Below, in pieces: positions 1-10,511 of a stretch of 64,000 nt of DNA. The DNA is taken from NCBI GenBank assembly GCA_009797885.1, contig WNKP01000001.1:372001-436000 (forward strand), read 5' to 3'. The notes below the pieces were generated by a model. The model made no database searches and was not told the origin of the DNA. It saw nothing but the letters and a program-made list of their open reading frames with translations. A program made the translations under genes and the position numbers. This DNA comes from Flavobacteriaceae bacterium GF1. GTDB taxonomy: Bacteria > Bacteroidota > Bacteroidia > Flavobacteriales > Flavobacteriaceae. How positions within the stretch are numbered: the stretch's first letter is position 1; each line of letters starts with the position of its first letter.

Positions 1-604
1 AGGATGAAGGCCATTGGGAGAACGCTGGTGTGAACAATGATGCCCCTGGATTATTGATGGTACCGTGCCTTGGATCGGTAGCTACGGTAATGGGAATTCC
101 CAATCGCGTACGCTCCGCCATTTTTTGAATGGTATTGGCATATTTGGCCATGGATTCCGCATCCAAGGAAGCCAGAATATTAAAGCTGTTCATTTTCTTC
201 CTGGCAATCATTTCAGAATTGGAGGGCAGGGCAAAGGACATCATGAGCACCAAGGGGTCGGTACTTAACACCGGGGTTTCCATAGGTTCCCCCTTAGGTG
301 TGGTTCCTATCATGGTCACAAACATGGTACCTGCCTTTTCTTCAAGGGTCATTTGATCGACCAAATCGTTGACGCGCGCTTCAATGGGTGCAGTGGGATT
401 TTCATAAACGTCCAATTTTCCGTTCTTGTTCAAATCCCTAAAACGGATTCCTTTTTCATTCAAAACTGCAGCTTCCCCACCCAAGAGTTTCATGTTCTTA
501 TTGGAAGCACTCTTCTTGGTAAAATAGAAGATTCCAGCGCCAACTACAATAATCGAAAGCACGGCAATGAGGATATATTTCAGAACTTTTAGAAGCTTCT
601 TCAT
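1..604 (-). CDS. Glycoside hydrolase family 3 beta-glucosidase-like protein (N-terminal part, runs off left edge)
   Basis: Read on the minus strand from an ATG at 604; 201 codons are visible and the frame stays open to base 1. Residues about 5-28 are a single hydrophobic segment, so the enzyme is probably anchored in a membrane and faces the periplasm. Residues 57-68 (DLNKNGKLDVYE) look like a calcium-binding EF-hand-like loop. They are followed by the GH3 entry motif RVNDLVDQMTLEEKAG (77-92) and by TRLGIPITVATDPRHG, which matches the GIPxxxxxDxxHG stretch of GH3 enzymes. The nucleophile Asp and C-terminal domain lie outside the window. Known family role: exo-hydrolysis of beta-glucosides or xylosides; the substrate here is unknown. 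It diverges from the NrtR-type regulator at 682 and probably is its target. Confidence 0.9.
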   Translation of the reverse strand, partial: MKKLLKVLKYILIAVLSIIVVGAGIFYFTKKSASNKNMKLLGGEAAVLNEKGIRFRDLNKNGKLDVYENPTAPIEARVNDLVDQMTLEEKAGTMFVTMIGTTPKGEPMETPVLSTDPLVLMMSFALPSNSEMIARKKMNSFNILASLDAESMAKYANTIQKMAERTRLGIPITVATDPRHGTINNPGASLFTPAFSQWPSS

Positions 605-611
605 TTTTTAT

Positions 612-628
612 TGTGTTAATTTGACACA
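612..628. promoter_or_regulatory. Operator-like palindrome 1 (TGTGT-N7-ACACA)
   Basis: TGTGT, 7 bases, ACACA. The right half overlaps a possible -7 element for the minus-strand GH3 gene: on the minus strand TATTTTTG occupies 634-627, matching TAnnTTTG. A regulator bound here would block that promoter. Same architecture as the site at 652-668, with centres 40 bp apart. Binding by the neighbouring NrtR-type protein is inference. Confidence 0.55.
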
Positions 629-651
629 AAAATACAAAACCAATGTGGTAT

Positions 652-668
652 TGTGTAAAAAAGACACA
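652..668. promoter_or_regulatory. Operator-like palindrome 2 (TGTGT-N7-ACACA)
   Basis: Second copy of TGTGT-N7-ACACA, 14 bp before the GTG start of the regulator at 682. The spacer differs from copy 1 (AAAAAAG against TAATTTG) while both 5-bp arms are identical. This is what two sites for one dimeric regulator would look like; autoregulation is likely. Confidence 0.5.
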
Positions 669-681
669 TTAAATTTTTGCT

Positions 682-1476
682 GTGGACCCGGAAATCGATC
701 TTTTACATCATATCAAGTCATTTGAAGCGCAACTCGAGGACTACCTCCCGGGAAATTCCATAGATTGCGTCATCCTGGGCTATGAAAGCCAACAACTAAA
801 GGTGCTATTGCTTAAATGGAAAAATGACGGTGTTTGGACCTTACCGGGCGGTTTTATCAAAAAAACAGAACATTTGGATGATGCGGCACAACGCGTACTC
901 CAGGAACGTACCGGTCTCAGTTCCGTTTTTGTAAAGCAATTTTACACCTTTGGGAGCAGCGTCCGAAACAAAAATCCACAAATTTCGAAACCGCTGTACC
1001 ATTTAAAAAAGATGGAAGAGCTAAGCCCCAATTTTTTAAAATGGATTACCAATAGATTCATCACCACCGGTTATTTTGCCCTTGTTGACATTAAAAGGAT
1101 ACACCCCCGGCCGGATGCATTTAGCGAGGTTTGTGAATGGAAATCCCTCAATGCATTGCCTCCTCTGATCTTAGATCACAAAGAAATTATCACCAAAGCC
1201 CTGGACCACCTAAAAACCCAGTTGAATTATTTGCCCATTGGTATTTCCTTATTGCCCAAGAAATTCACCATGCAGGATTTGCGAAAACTCTACGAGGCGA
1301 TTCTCGGCAAACCTTTGGAACGCAGCAATTTTCAGCGAAAACTCTTAAAGTTGGGTATTTTGATCCGCCATGAGAAACAAATGACGGGTGCCGCCAACAA
1401 AGCCCCATACCTTTATTCCTTTAGTGAAGAAAAGTACTATGAACTGATCAAAAATGGCATTGGTTTTTATAGTTGA
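682..1476 (+). CDS. NrtR-type transcriptional regulator (degenerate Nudix domain + winged helix)
   Basis: 264 aa from a GTG codon; an in-frame TAA at 670-672 and no ATG make GTG the only ordinary start. Residues about 25-165 form a Nudix fold. The Nudix box is degraded: the REUxEE core reads RVLQER, so two of three metal-binding glutamates are lost and catalysis is unlikely. Residues about 185-260 form the winged helix typical of NrtR regulators (SNFQRKLLKLGIL). In Bacteroidota this family includes repressors of sugar-use genes that sense sugars or ADP-ribose-like ligands. The divergent GH3 gene and the two matching palindromes between them point to local control of a glycoside-use gene. The effector is unknown. 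Confidence 0.85.
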   Translation: MDPEIDLLHHIKSFEAQLEDYLPGNSIDCVILGYESQQLKVLLLKWKNDGVWTLPGGFIKKTEHLDDAAQRVLQERTGLSSVFVKQFYTFGSSVRNKNPQISKPLYHLKKMEELSPNFLKWITNRFITTGYFALVDIKRIHPRPDAFSEVCEWKSLNALPPLILDHKEIITKALDHLKTQLNYLPIGISLLPKKFTMQDLRKLYEAILGKPLERSNFQRKLLKLGILIRHEKQMTGAANKAPYLYSFSEEKYYELIKNGIGFYS

Positions 1477-1584
1477 CCCCTAAATTTTGGTCTTCCTGGC
1501 CTAAAAACTGATGGGATTTCCCGGCAAATCGGTTATTCCCATTCCGATCTTGCTCCCCAACTTTTGGAGAGCAACGGCATACCC

Positions 1585-1614
1585 TTGGGCTATGGCTTTT
1601 AATCCTTACTTTTG
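1585..1614 (+). promoter_or_regulatory. Bacteroidota-type promoter for the TonB receptor
   Basis: TTG at 1585-1587, 19-base spacer, TACTTTTG at 1607-1614: a good match to the TTG / TAnnTTTG consensus used by the Bacteroidota primary sigma factor. The ATG is at 1623, so the leader would be only a few bases long. Confidence 0.55.
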
Positions 1615-1622
1615 GCCCTGCT

Positions 1623-3698
1623 ATGAAAGCCCCCTTCTTCTTCATAATTCTTTTGACCTGTTTTCTGACTTTTTCTCAAAGTCAACAATTGGATTCCATC
1701 AATACATTGGATGAAGTGACCCTGATTGAGGAATTCATTACCAAAAAGGCTGTGGGCATTACGGAATCGTCCAGTTTGGGGGTGGCGGATTTAGAGCAGT
1801 TCAGTCCCATTGATTTTGCAGGGGGATTAAACCAAATTTCTGGATTGTATGTGCTTTCCGGTGCCCTGAACACCAACCGCATTACCATTCGTGGTGTTGG
1901 CGCAAGAACCCCTTTTGGCACGGATAAGCTTCGTCTTTACTTCAACGGGATTCCAGTAACCAATGGCACAGGGGTTTCCACCATTGAAGCCTATGATTTT
2001 GAAAACATGGGTCGTATTGAAGTGGTCAAAGGCCCAAAAGGGACCGCTTTGGGGGCCAATCTGGGGGGTGCCATTGTTTTAAATACCAAACCTCCCCAAG
2101 TAGGAAGGACCTTTTTAGGAAATAGCTTCACTTTTGGTTCCTTTACTACCCTAAAGAACAATTTGGCCTTTCGCCATTCCGAAAAAAACTTCAACATCAA
2201 TTTTAGTTACAATCATCTGCAAACTGATGGGTTTCGACAAAACAACAGCTTTGAACGTGATGGTTTTTTGCTCACCTCATCCGCACGATTGAATGATAAG
2301 GGGAAAATGGATTTTTTAATCAACCATATCGATTATACAGCCGGTATTCCCAGTTCCATCAATGAAACCGATTTTAGGGAAAACCCGAGGCGTGCGGCAG
2401 CCAACTGGCTTGCCGCCAGGGGGTTTGAAGATAATAGGTATACCTTGGCGGGCATCTCTTATGGCCATCGGTTCAATCAAAAGCTAAGGACCACCAATAG
2501 TATTTTTTACACCTATTTGGACCATTTTGAGCCCAGGCCCTTCAACATCCTGGATGAGTTTACCCATGGTTTTGGATTCCGATCGGTAACGGAGGGAAAA
2601 TTGTTCAAAGGCGATTTCACCATTGGTGGCGAACTGTACAGGGATGAGTACAACTGGCAGACTTTTGTAAATGAGTTTCGGGATAATGATGGCAATGGAA
2701 GTCTGCAGGGGGAACGGCTTAGTGAAAACAAGGAATTCCGTTCCCAATTGAACCTTTTTGGAGGATATACCTTTCCTATTGCCAACAATCTGCAGGCACA
2801 AGTGGGCCTTAATTTCAACAAAACGGATTATGATTTCAGGGATTTGTTCAACTCCGGTGAAGAAAACACTTCTGCCCAACGGGATTTTGACCCGATTCTA
2901 TTACCAAGTTTTGGTTTGGTCTACGAGGTGGACTATGGTCGGTTCTTTGCCAATGCAAGTAGGGGGTTTTCCAATCCTGGCCTGGAAGAAACCTTAACTC
3001 CGGATGGCGTTATCAATCCAACCATAGAACAGGAAAAGGGATGGAGCTATGAACTTGGAAGTGTTCTTACGCTATGGAACAAAAAACTGAATTTGGGAAT
3101 TTCCCTGTACCAGATGGATATTACGGATCTGTTGGTTGCGGAGCGGATTGATGAAGACTTATTTATAGGACGAAATGCCGGTGAGACCAAACATCAAGGC
3201 ATTGAATTGGATGCTTCCTACAGCGGTAACCTTGCCCAAAATTGGTACGTAATCCCACGAATCAGCTACAGCTATAGCAACCATACGTTTGTGGATTTTT
3301 TGGATGGGGACAATGACTTTTCGGGGAATAACCTGGCCGGTGTACCGAGACATCGGATCAATTCCGGTATCACCGTCAGAAATGCCAGTGGCATTGTATT
3401 TAACCTTACCCACCAATTTGTGGATGAAATCCCTTTAACCGATGCCAATACCCTTTTTAGCGAATCCTTTAATGTCTTCAATGCCCAACTCCGTTATCGT
3501 ACCCAGGTCTTGGATAAATTCCATATTGGATTGAATGCTGGCGTAAACAACCTTTTCAACACCAACTTTGCCCAGTCCGTTTTGGTGAACGCCGTCGGTT
3601 TTGGTGGCAACCAACCACGATTTTTCTTCCCAGGAAACGGAATCAACTACTTTGCCGGGGTCCAATTGCAATATCGTTTCAGGAATTCGATTGATTAA
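1623..3698 (+). CDS. TonB-dependent outer-membrane receptor
   Basis: 691 aa with a signal peptide (residues 1-20, cleavage near SQSQQ). A plug domain follows at about 35-150, containing the typical stretches ITIRGVGAR, LYFNGIPV, IEVVKGPKG and LGGAIVLNT. The rest is a beta-barrel ending in an aromatic-rich strand (GVQLQYRFRNSID). There is no N-terminal carboxypeptidase-like domain and no SusD partner, so it resembles small-ligand or siderophore receptors rather than SusC. It is the first gene of a same-strand run: 66 bp to the kinase/phospholyase fusion, 58 bp to the phosphatase-like lipoprotein, then an overlap with the VOC gene. Its ligand may therefore be the compound that the fusion enzyme breaks down; this is inference. 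Confidence 0.93.
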   Translation: MKAPFFFIILLTCFLTFSQSQQLDSINTLDEVTLIEEFITKKAVGITESSSLGVADLEQFSPIDFAGGLNQISGLYVLSGALNTNRITIRGVGARTPFGTDKLRLYFNGIPVTNGTGVSTIEAYDFENMGRIEVVKGPKGTALGANLGGAIVLNTKPPQVGRTFLGNSFTFGSFTTLKNNLAFRHSEKNFNINFSYNHLQTDGFRQNNSFERDGFLLTSSARLNDKGKMDFLINHIDYTAGIPSSINETDFRENPRRAAANWLAARGFEDNRYTLAGISYGHRFNQKLRTTNSIFYTYLDHFEPRPFNILDEFTHGFGFRSVTEGKLFKGDFTIGGELYRDEYNWQTFVNEFRDNDGNGSLQGERLSENKEFRSQLNLFGGYTFPIANNLQAQVGLNFNKTDYDFRDLFNSGEENTSAQRDFDPILLPSFGLVYEVDYGRFFANASRGFSNPGLEETLTPDGVINPTIEQEKGWSYELGSVLTLWNKKLNLGISLYQMDITDLLVAERIDEDLFIGRNAGETKHQGIELDASYSGNLAQNWYVIPRISYSYSNHTFVDFLDGDNDFSGNNLAGVPRHRINSGITVRNASGIVFNLTHQFVDEIPLTDANTLFSESFNVFNAQLRYRTQVLDKFHIGLNAGVNNLFNTNFAQSVLVNAVGFGGNQPRFFFPGNGINYFAGVQLQYRFRNSID

Positions 3699-3764
3699 GC
3701 CAGCTGAACACCTTAATTTTAACCTACTACACCAAAACTCAAAAGCAGTAGGATATACCTAAGA

Positions 3765-6047
3765 ATGGAATTTAAGATCATTACAGCGATTCTTCAAGAG
3801 GAGTTCGGGCTAAAGGAGGTCACGGTAAAACCGTTATACGGTTACGACAACAAAAACTATTTGGTGCGCTCTTCCCAAGGGAAGTGTATTTTCAAAACCT
3901 ATTCCAACTATAAAGGCCTTTTGGAAGTTCTTGAAGCCGAAAATCAATTGCTACTTCACCTCCAATCCAAAGGATTTCAAGAAGTTCCCAAACCTATTCC
4001 CTTTGTGGATGGTACCTTCCTAAAAGTTTTAACGATTGGGGAACAGTCCAATCCCTGCCGGTTATTGACCTTTGTTGAAGGTACTTTTATGGGGGATGCC
4101 CCCCTTAATTCCGATATCATTTGTGCTTTGGGACATTATGCGGGCCAATTGGACAGGGCTTTATTGGATTTTGACCATGTGGCACTCCGGGCCCGGACAT
4201 GGGAATGGGATTTGCAATCCGTTCAGCTCAATAAGAAGTATTTGACTGCCATTGCTTCCCCCAAAAAGCGCAATTTGGTTTCCTACTTTTTTCAGCAATA
4301 TGAATATCAGGTATTGCCCCTACTGCCCCAACTTCGGAAGGCGACCATCCATAATGACTTAAACGAATGGAATATCCTTGTTCAGGGAAACAACGTCCTT
4401 GGCGTTATTGATTTTGGGGATTGTACCCATTCACAACTCATCAATGAGGTAGCCATTATGGCAACCTATGTTTTCTATACCAGCAAAGAACCGCTACAGT
4501 GGGCCGAACCCTTATTGGGGTCCTATCATAGCGTACTGCCTTTGGAGGAAAAGGAGATTTCCGTGCTCTACTACCTTATTGCCATGCGTTTATGTACCAG
4601 CGTTTGCAATTCTGCCCACGCTGCCGCAAATGATCCCAACAACACCTATGCTTCGGTCAGTGAGGAAAAAGCCTGGATCCTGTTGTACAAATGGCTTGAA
4701 ATTGGTGCAGTAAAGGCCGAAAACTCCTTCCGGAAGGCAGTTGGACTGCCCAAAAAAGATACACCCTCCACTGCACATGCCCTGGACGGTCGAAAAAAAC
4801 ACCTGAGCGCTATTCTTTCCATTAGCTACAAAAAGCCCATTCTTATGCAGCGAGCTGCATTCCAATACATGTTTGACCATGAGGGAAATTCGTTCTTGGA
4901 TGCTTACAACAATATTCCCCATGTGGGGCATCAACATCCTATGGTCGTAGAAGCTGGACAACGTCAAATGGGCAAATTGAATACCAACACCAGGTACCTG
5001 TATGACCTATTGCCAGCCTATGCGGAACGTTTACTGGCCAAGTTCCCCAAATCCCTGAACAAGGTATTTTTGGTGAACTCGGGCAGCGCAGCCAGTGATT
5101 TGGCCATTCGGTTGGCAAAAGCCCATACAGGGTTTCAAGACCTTTTGGTGATGGAACATGGGTATCATGGGAATACCCAAATAGGTATCAATATCAGTGA
5201 TTATAAATTCAATCATCCCAAGGGTCAGGGGCAATCGTCCCATATCCATAAAACCATTTTACCGGATACCTATCGCGGACAATACCATAAAAACGATGGA
5301 ACCGCGGGAAAGGCCTATGCACATGAGGCGATCCGTAACCTTAAAAGCCTTTCGCAACCCTTGGCCGTGTTTATCTCGGAACCCGTTGTGGGTTGTGGTG
5401 GTCAGGTCCCTTTGGCAAAGGGTTATTTAAAGCCCCTCTACAGCACCATTCGAGAACAAGGAGGTGTTTGTATCAGCGATGAGGTGCAAACCGGATTTGG
5501 CAGGTTGGGGGACGTTTTTTGGGGTTTTGAACAGCAGGATGTGGTCCCGGATATTGTGGTATTGGGGAAACCCATGGGCAACGGACACCCCATAGGGGCC
5601 GTAGTGACCACAGCGGAAATTGCTGCCTCTTTTGAAAAAGGGGTTGAATTTTTTAGCTCCTTTGGCGGTAATCCGGTTTCCTGTGCCATCGGCATGGCCG
5701 TTTTAGAAGTTATGGAACAGGAAAAACTACAGGAAAATGCCTTGGAAGTGGGCAACCATTATATGAAGCTGTTAAAAGAGTTGGGAAAGGAACACGCCTG
5801 TATTGGTGATGTACGGGGATCGGGGCTTTTTATCGGTATGGATATGGTCCGGGAAGGTTCCAAGGAAGCCCATACCGCCTTGGCACAACATCTAAAAAAT
5901 GCCCTCCGGGAGCAGTATATCCTGGTGAGTACCGACGGTCCCTATGACAACGTCATTAAAAGCAAACCCCCCTTGTGCTTTACCAAAGCCAATGCGGAAA
6001 AAGTAGTGGACCATATTCGGGGGATTTTAAAAGGATATAAAGCTTAG
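3765..6047 (+). CDS. Fusion of hydroxylysine-kinase-like (APH fold) and class III aminotransferase-like phospholyase
   Basis: 760 aa. Residues 1 to about 315 are an APH-fold kinase with catalytic loop [12 protein letters not shown] (D198, N203; Gly of HGD replaced by Asn) and metal site VIDFGD (D216). From memory, it follows human hydroxylysine kinase along its length ([28 protein letters not shown]). Residues about 340-760 are a PLP fold-type I domain with the Schiff-base lysine in [13 protein letters not shown] (K602), plus [25 protein letters not shown] and [10 protein letters not shown], features of the phosphoethanolamine / 5-phosphohydroxylysine phospholyases. Known chemistry: the kinase phosphorylates an amino alcohol, then the lyase removes ammonia and phosphate to give an aldehyde. 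One chain could do both steps. Substrate (hydroxylysine, ethanolamine or other) is not decided by sequence. Cytoplasmic. Confidence 0.88.
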   Translation: MEFKIITAILQEEFGLKEVTVKPLYGYDNKNYLVRSSQGKCIFKTYSNYKGLLEVLEAENQLLLHLQSKGFQEVPKPIPFVDGTFLKVLTIGEQSNPCRLLTFVEGTFMGDAPLNSDIICALGHYAGQLDRALLDFDHVALRARTWEWDLQSVQLNKKYLTAIASPKKRNLVSYFFQQYEYQVLPLLPQLRKATIHNDLNEWNILVQGNNVLGVIDFGDCTHSQLINEVAIMATYVFYTSKEPLQWAEPLLGSYHSVLPLEEKEISVLYYLIAMRLCTSVCNSAHAAANDPNNTYASVSEEKAWILLYKWLEIGAVKAENSFRKAVGLPKKDTPSTAHALDGRKKHLSAILSISYKKPILMQRAAFQYMFDHEGNSFLDAYNNIPHVGHQHPMVVEAGQRQMGKLNTNTRYLYDLLPAYAERLLAKFPKSLNKVFLVNSGSAASDLAIRLAKAHTGFQDLLVMEHGYHGNTQIGINISDYKFNHPKGQGQSSHIHKTILPDTYRGQYHKNDGTAGKAYAHEAIRNLKSLSQPLAVFISEPVVGCGGQVPLAKGYLKPLYSTIREQGGVCISDEVQTGFGRLGDVFWGFEQQDVVPDIVVLGKPMGNGHPIGAVVTTAEIAASFEKGVEFFSSFGGNPVSCAIGMAVLEVMEQEKLQENALEVGNHYMKLLKELGKEHACIGDVRGSGLFIGMDMVREGSKEAHTALAQHLKNALREQYILVSTDGPYDNVIKSKPPLCFTKANAEKVVDHIRGILKGYKA

Positions 6048-6105
6048 CAGAATCCCGATCATTTCATATTTTTAAGGTTCGACAACCCAATAAATAACAT
6101 TTTTA

Positions 6106-7569
6106 ATGAAAAAAATCACCTTGCTATGCTTGATAGCCAGCATAGTGCTTTCCTGTAAAAACGATTCCAATAAGCCCAAAAGTGAAGCTCCAGAACCCAA
6201 AGGAGTGGAAAATGTTGCCTATAAATGGGGAGAGATGGCTTTGGAAGCCACGGCTTTGGACACGGAACGATTTAACCCCAGACCTACAATCACCTCTCGT
6301 TATTTAGGACTCATATTTACGGCTGTTTTTGATGCTTGGTCCCGTTTTGACGATAAAGCAACCCCTGTTTATCTGAATGGTGTGGAACGCAGGCCATTGG
6401 ACGAAATGACCTTAAAAAACAAGGAAATTGCCATTAGTTATGCTGCACTGCGAACCATGAACGAGTATTACTATACGGACAGCGCATTATTTGAAAAATT
6501 CATGAAAGAGGAACTGGGGTTAAACCCCATGGATACGTCAATGGACCCTACTACTCCGGTCGGAATAGGAAATCTTGCCGCCAAAGCGGTCATTGAAGCG
6601 CGCAAAGGGGATGGCGCCAACCAATATGGGGAAGAGGAAGGTTCCAATGGGGAGGCCTATTTCAATTATGTGGGTTATGAGCCTGTAAATTCCGCAGATA
6701 AAAACGTGGACATCAACCGTTGGCAGCCCAAGTATTTTTCAGATGGACAAGGCGGCAAGTTCGCCCCTGGATGCCTTACCCCCTTTTGGGACAAAGTGAA
6801 GCCCATTGCCTTAAAATCCGGGGACCAATTTAGACCCGGACCACCCCCTTTGGTCGGTTCGGAACAATTGAAAAACGAAGTCGCGGAAGTAGTGGAATTA
6901 CAGGCCAAGTTGACCGATGAGGAAAAAGCTTTGGTGGAGTTTATGCGAGATGGTCCAAAATCCGTTCAACAAGCAGGGCATTGGTTAAAATTTGCCCAGG
7001 ACGTTTCCCGAAGGGACAATCATGTCCTGGACCAGGATGTAAAGATGTATTTCTACAACCAGGTCGTCGCAATGGATGCCTTTATTGCTTCCTGGGATTC
7101 AAAAATGTTTTATGATTACGCCAGGCCCTATGCCCTTGTGCATGAATATTATGGGGGCAAGACCATCACCGGTTGGGGCGGGCCCGGAAAGGGAATGATC
7201 GAAATGGACGGTAACCAATGGCGGCCGTATTCCCCGGATGTCTTTCTATGTCCTCCTTTTCCCAGTTATACATCGGGCCATAGTACCATTAGTGGAGGCT
7301 GCGGGGAGGCGCTAAAACTATGGACGGGCAGTGATGAATTTGGTGAAGAAGTAGAATTGGTTGCCGGTGCCCTCACACATCCAAACCATCCGGGGGATAC
7401 CGTAACCTTAAAATTCCCAACTTTTACTAAAACCGCCGAAATGGCAGGAATATCCAGGGTTATGGGAGGTTACCATGTCCAGGCCGATAATGTTGCTGGA
7501 TTGCAACTGGGGCGTGATGTTGCCCATGAGGTCTGGAAATTTTATCAGAAACATATTGGCGATGAGTAA
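6106..7569 (+). CDS. PAP2 / vanadium haloperoxidase-type lipoprotein
   Basis: 487 aa lipoprotein: hydrophobic signal, lipobox ending at C17 (SIVLSCKND). The three active-site blocks of the acid phosphatase / vanadium haloperoxidase superfamily are present near the C-terminus. They are K333 and R340-P341 (KMFYDYARP), S390-G391-H392 (PSYTSGHST), and R451, H457, D461 (RVMGGYHVQAD). Known family members either hydrolyse phosphoesters or, with bound vanadate, oxidise halides; the residues alone do not separate the two. It sits 58 bp after the kinase/phospholyase fusion and overlaps the VOC gene by 8 bases, so it is probably co-transcribed. A periplasmic phosphatase that releases the amino alcohol for uptake would fit, as inference. 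Confidence 0.86.
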   Translation: MKKITLLCLIASIVLSCKNDSNKPKSEAPEPKGVENVAYKWGEMALEATALDTERFNPRPTITSRYLGLIFTAVFDAWSRFDDKATPVYLNGVERRPLDEMTLKNKEIAISYAALRTMNEYYYTDSALFEKFMKEELGLNPMDTSMDPTTPVGIGNLAAKAVIEARKGDGANQYGEEEGSNGEAYFNYVGYEPVNSADKNVDINRWQPKYFSDGQGGKFAPGCLTPFWDKVKPIALKSGDQFRPGPPPLVGSEQLKNEVAEVVELQAKLTDEEKALVEFMRDGPKSVQQAGHWLKFAQDVSRRDNHVLDQDVKMYFYNQVVAMDAFIASWDSKMFYDYARPYALVHEYYGGKTITGWGGPGKGMIEMDGNQWRPYSPDVFLCPPFPSYTSGHSTISGGCGEALKLWTGSDEFGEEVELVAGALTHPNHPGDTVTLKFPTFTKTAEMAGISRVMGGYHVQADNVAGLQLGRDVAHEVWKFYQKHIGDE

Positions 7570-7909
7570 AAACACCCCTATCAACTATGTGGAGTTTAAG
7601 GCCAAAAACCTTGAAGAAATCAAAAGCTTTTATGGGGAAGCCTTTGGTTGGAAATTCACGGATTATGGCCCAACCTATACCGCTTTTTCAGAAAGTGGCG
7701 TGGAAGGTGGTTTTGAATTGAGCAAAGAACCTATTGTAAACGGGGCACTTGTGGTGTTGCACCATGACAATCTGGAAGCCATTAAAGAAAAAGTGATGGG
7801 TTTGGGCGCTGAAATCGCTGTGGACATCTTCTCGTTTCCTGGGGGTAGACGTTTTCATTTTCTGGACCCCTCTGGAAATGAGTTGGCCATTTGGACCGAA
7901 ATCCAATGA
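7562..7909 (+). CDS. VOC (glyoxalase/bleomycin-resistance) superfamily protein
   Basis: 115 aa from the ATG at 7562, which overlaps the end of the upstream gene by 8 bases. An in-frame ATG further upstream (7475) lies inside that gene and gives an unrelated N-terminus. Recognisable VOC pieces: NYVEFKAKNLEEIKSFYGEAFGW at the start (first beta-alpha-beta module), then GGFEL, and the closing FHFLDPSGNELAIW. The family binds a divalent metal and acts on small molecules; the substrate cannot be told. The overlap suggests translation coupled to the PAP2-type gene. Confidence 0.85.
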   Translation: MSKNTPINYVEFKAKNLEEIKSFYGEAFGWKFTDYGPTYTAFSESGVEGGFELSKEPIVNGALVVLHHDNLEAIKEKVMGLGAEIAVDIFSFPGGRRFHFLDPSGNELAIWTEIQ

Positions 7910-7927
7910 GAATTCGTCTATTCGCGT

Positions 7928-8042
7928 GTCCCGAATGAAACTTCGGGATGTATCGAGAATACGAATTTTAGGCAAAAACCGCGTTCTCGATACGTTTTCT
8001 TGACTTCGACCACACTCAGTTCGACAAAAAAACCCGAACTGA
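7928..8042. repeat. Palindromic intergenic repeat, copy A
   Basis: Nested inverted repeats: TCCCGAA/TTCGGGA (7929-7935, 7942-7948), GTATCGAGAA/TTCTCGATAC (7950-7959, 7984-7993) and TCAGTTCG/CGAACTGA (8017-8024, 8035-8042). The inner TATCGA arms, their roughly 22-base gap and the outer CACTCAGTTCGAC 18 bases further on match the element at 48921-49059. Non-coding and between convergent genes. I take it as a member of a dispersed repeat family common in flavobacteria; its function is unknown. Confidence 0.6.
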
Positions 8043-8089
8043 CGGTTTTTGTAATTTTCAAGACTCCATACATTACATTCGAAAAATAA

Positions 8090-8118
8090 AAAAGCGTCCG
8101 CCTAAGGCGGACGCTTTT
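8090..8118. terminator. Bidirectional intrinsic terminator
   Basis: Perfect 13-bp stem: AAAAGCGTCCGCC at 8090-8102 pairs with GGCGGACGCTTTT at 8106-8118 around a TAA loop. The A and T ends give a U-tract in both directions. It separates the convergent VOC gene (ends 7909) and katG (ends 8149). Confidence 0.88.
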
Positions 8119-8148
8119 ACATTCTCTAATCCATAGCAAAGATTAGTT

Positions 8149-10344
<2,196 letters not shown>

Positions 10345-10511
10345 TTATCCGGTTCTAAAAGTAGTGCTAGCGGTGCTAAAATTACTAAAGAACTTATCTA
10401 TTTGTGTTATGCAATCATTACTATTGGCTATGATTCATGCAAAGAACCATTGGTTTTGACTATTTTACCCCTTTGATCCATATTCATACATTTTAATGCA
10501 TTTGAAATCCA

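Noticed and set aside
2484-2879. 131-codon antisense frame inside the TonB receptor
   Set aside because: It is opposite a clear receptor gene, has no recognisable protein features, and its codon pattern follows from the real gene.
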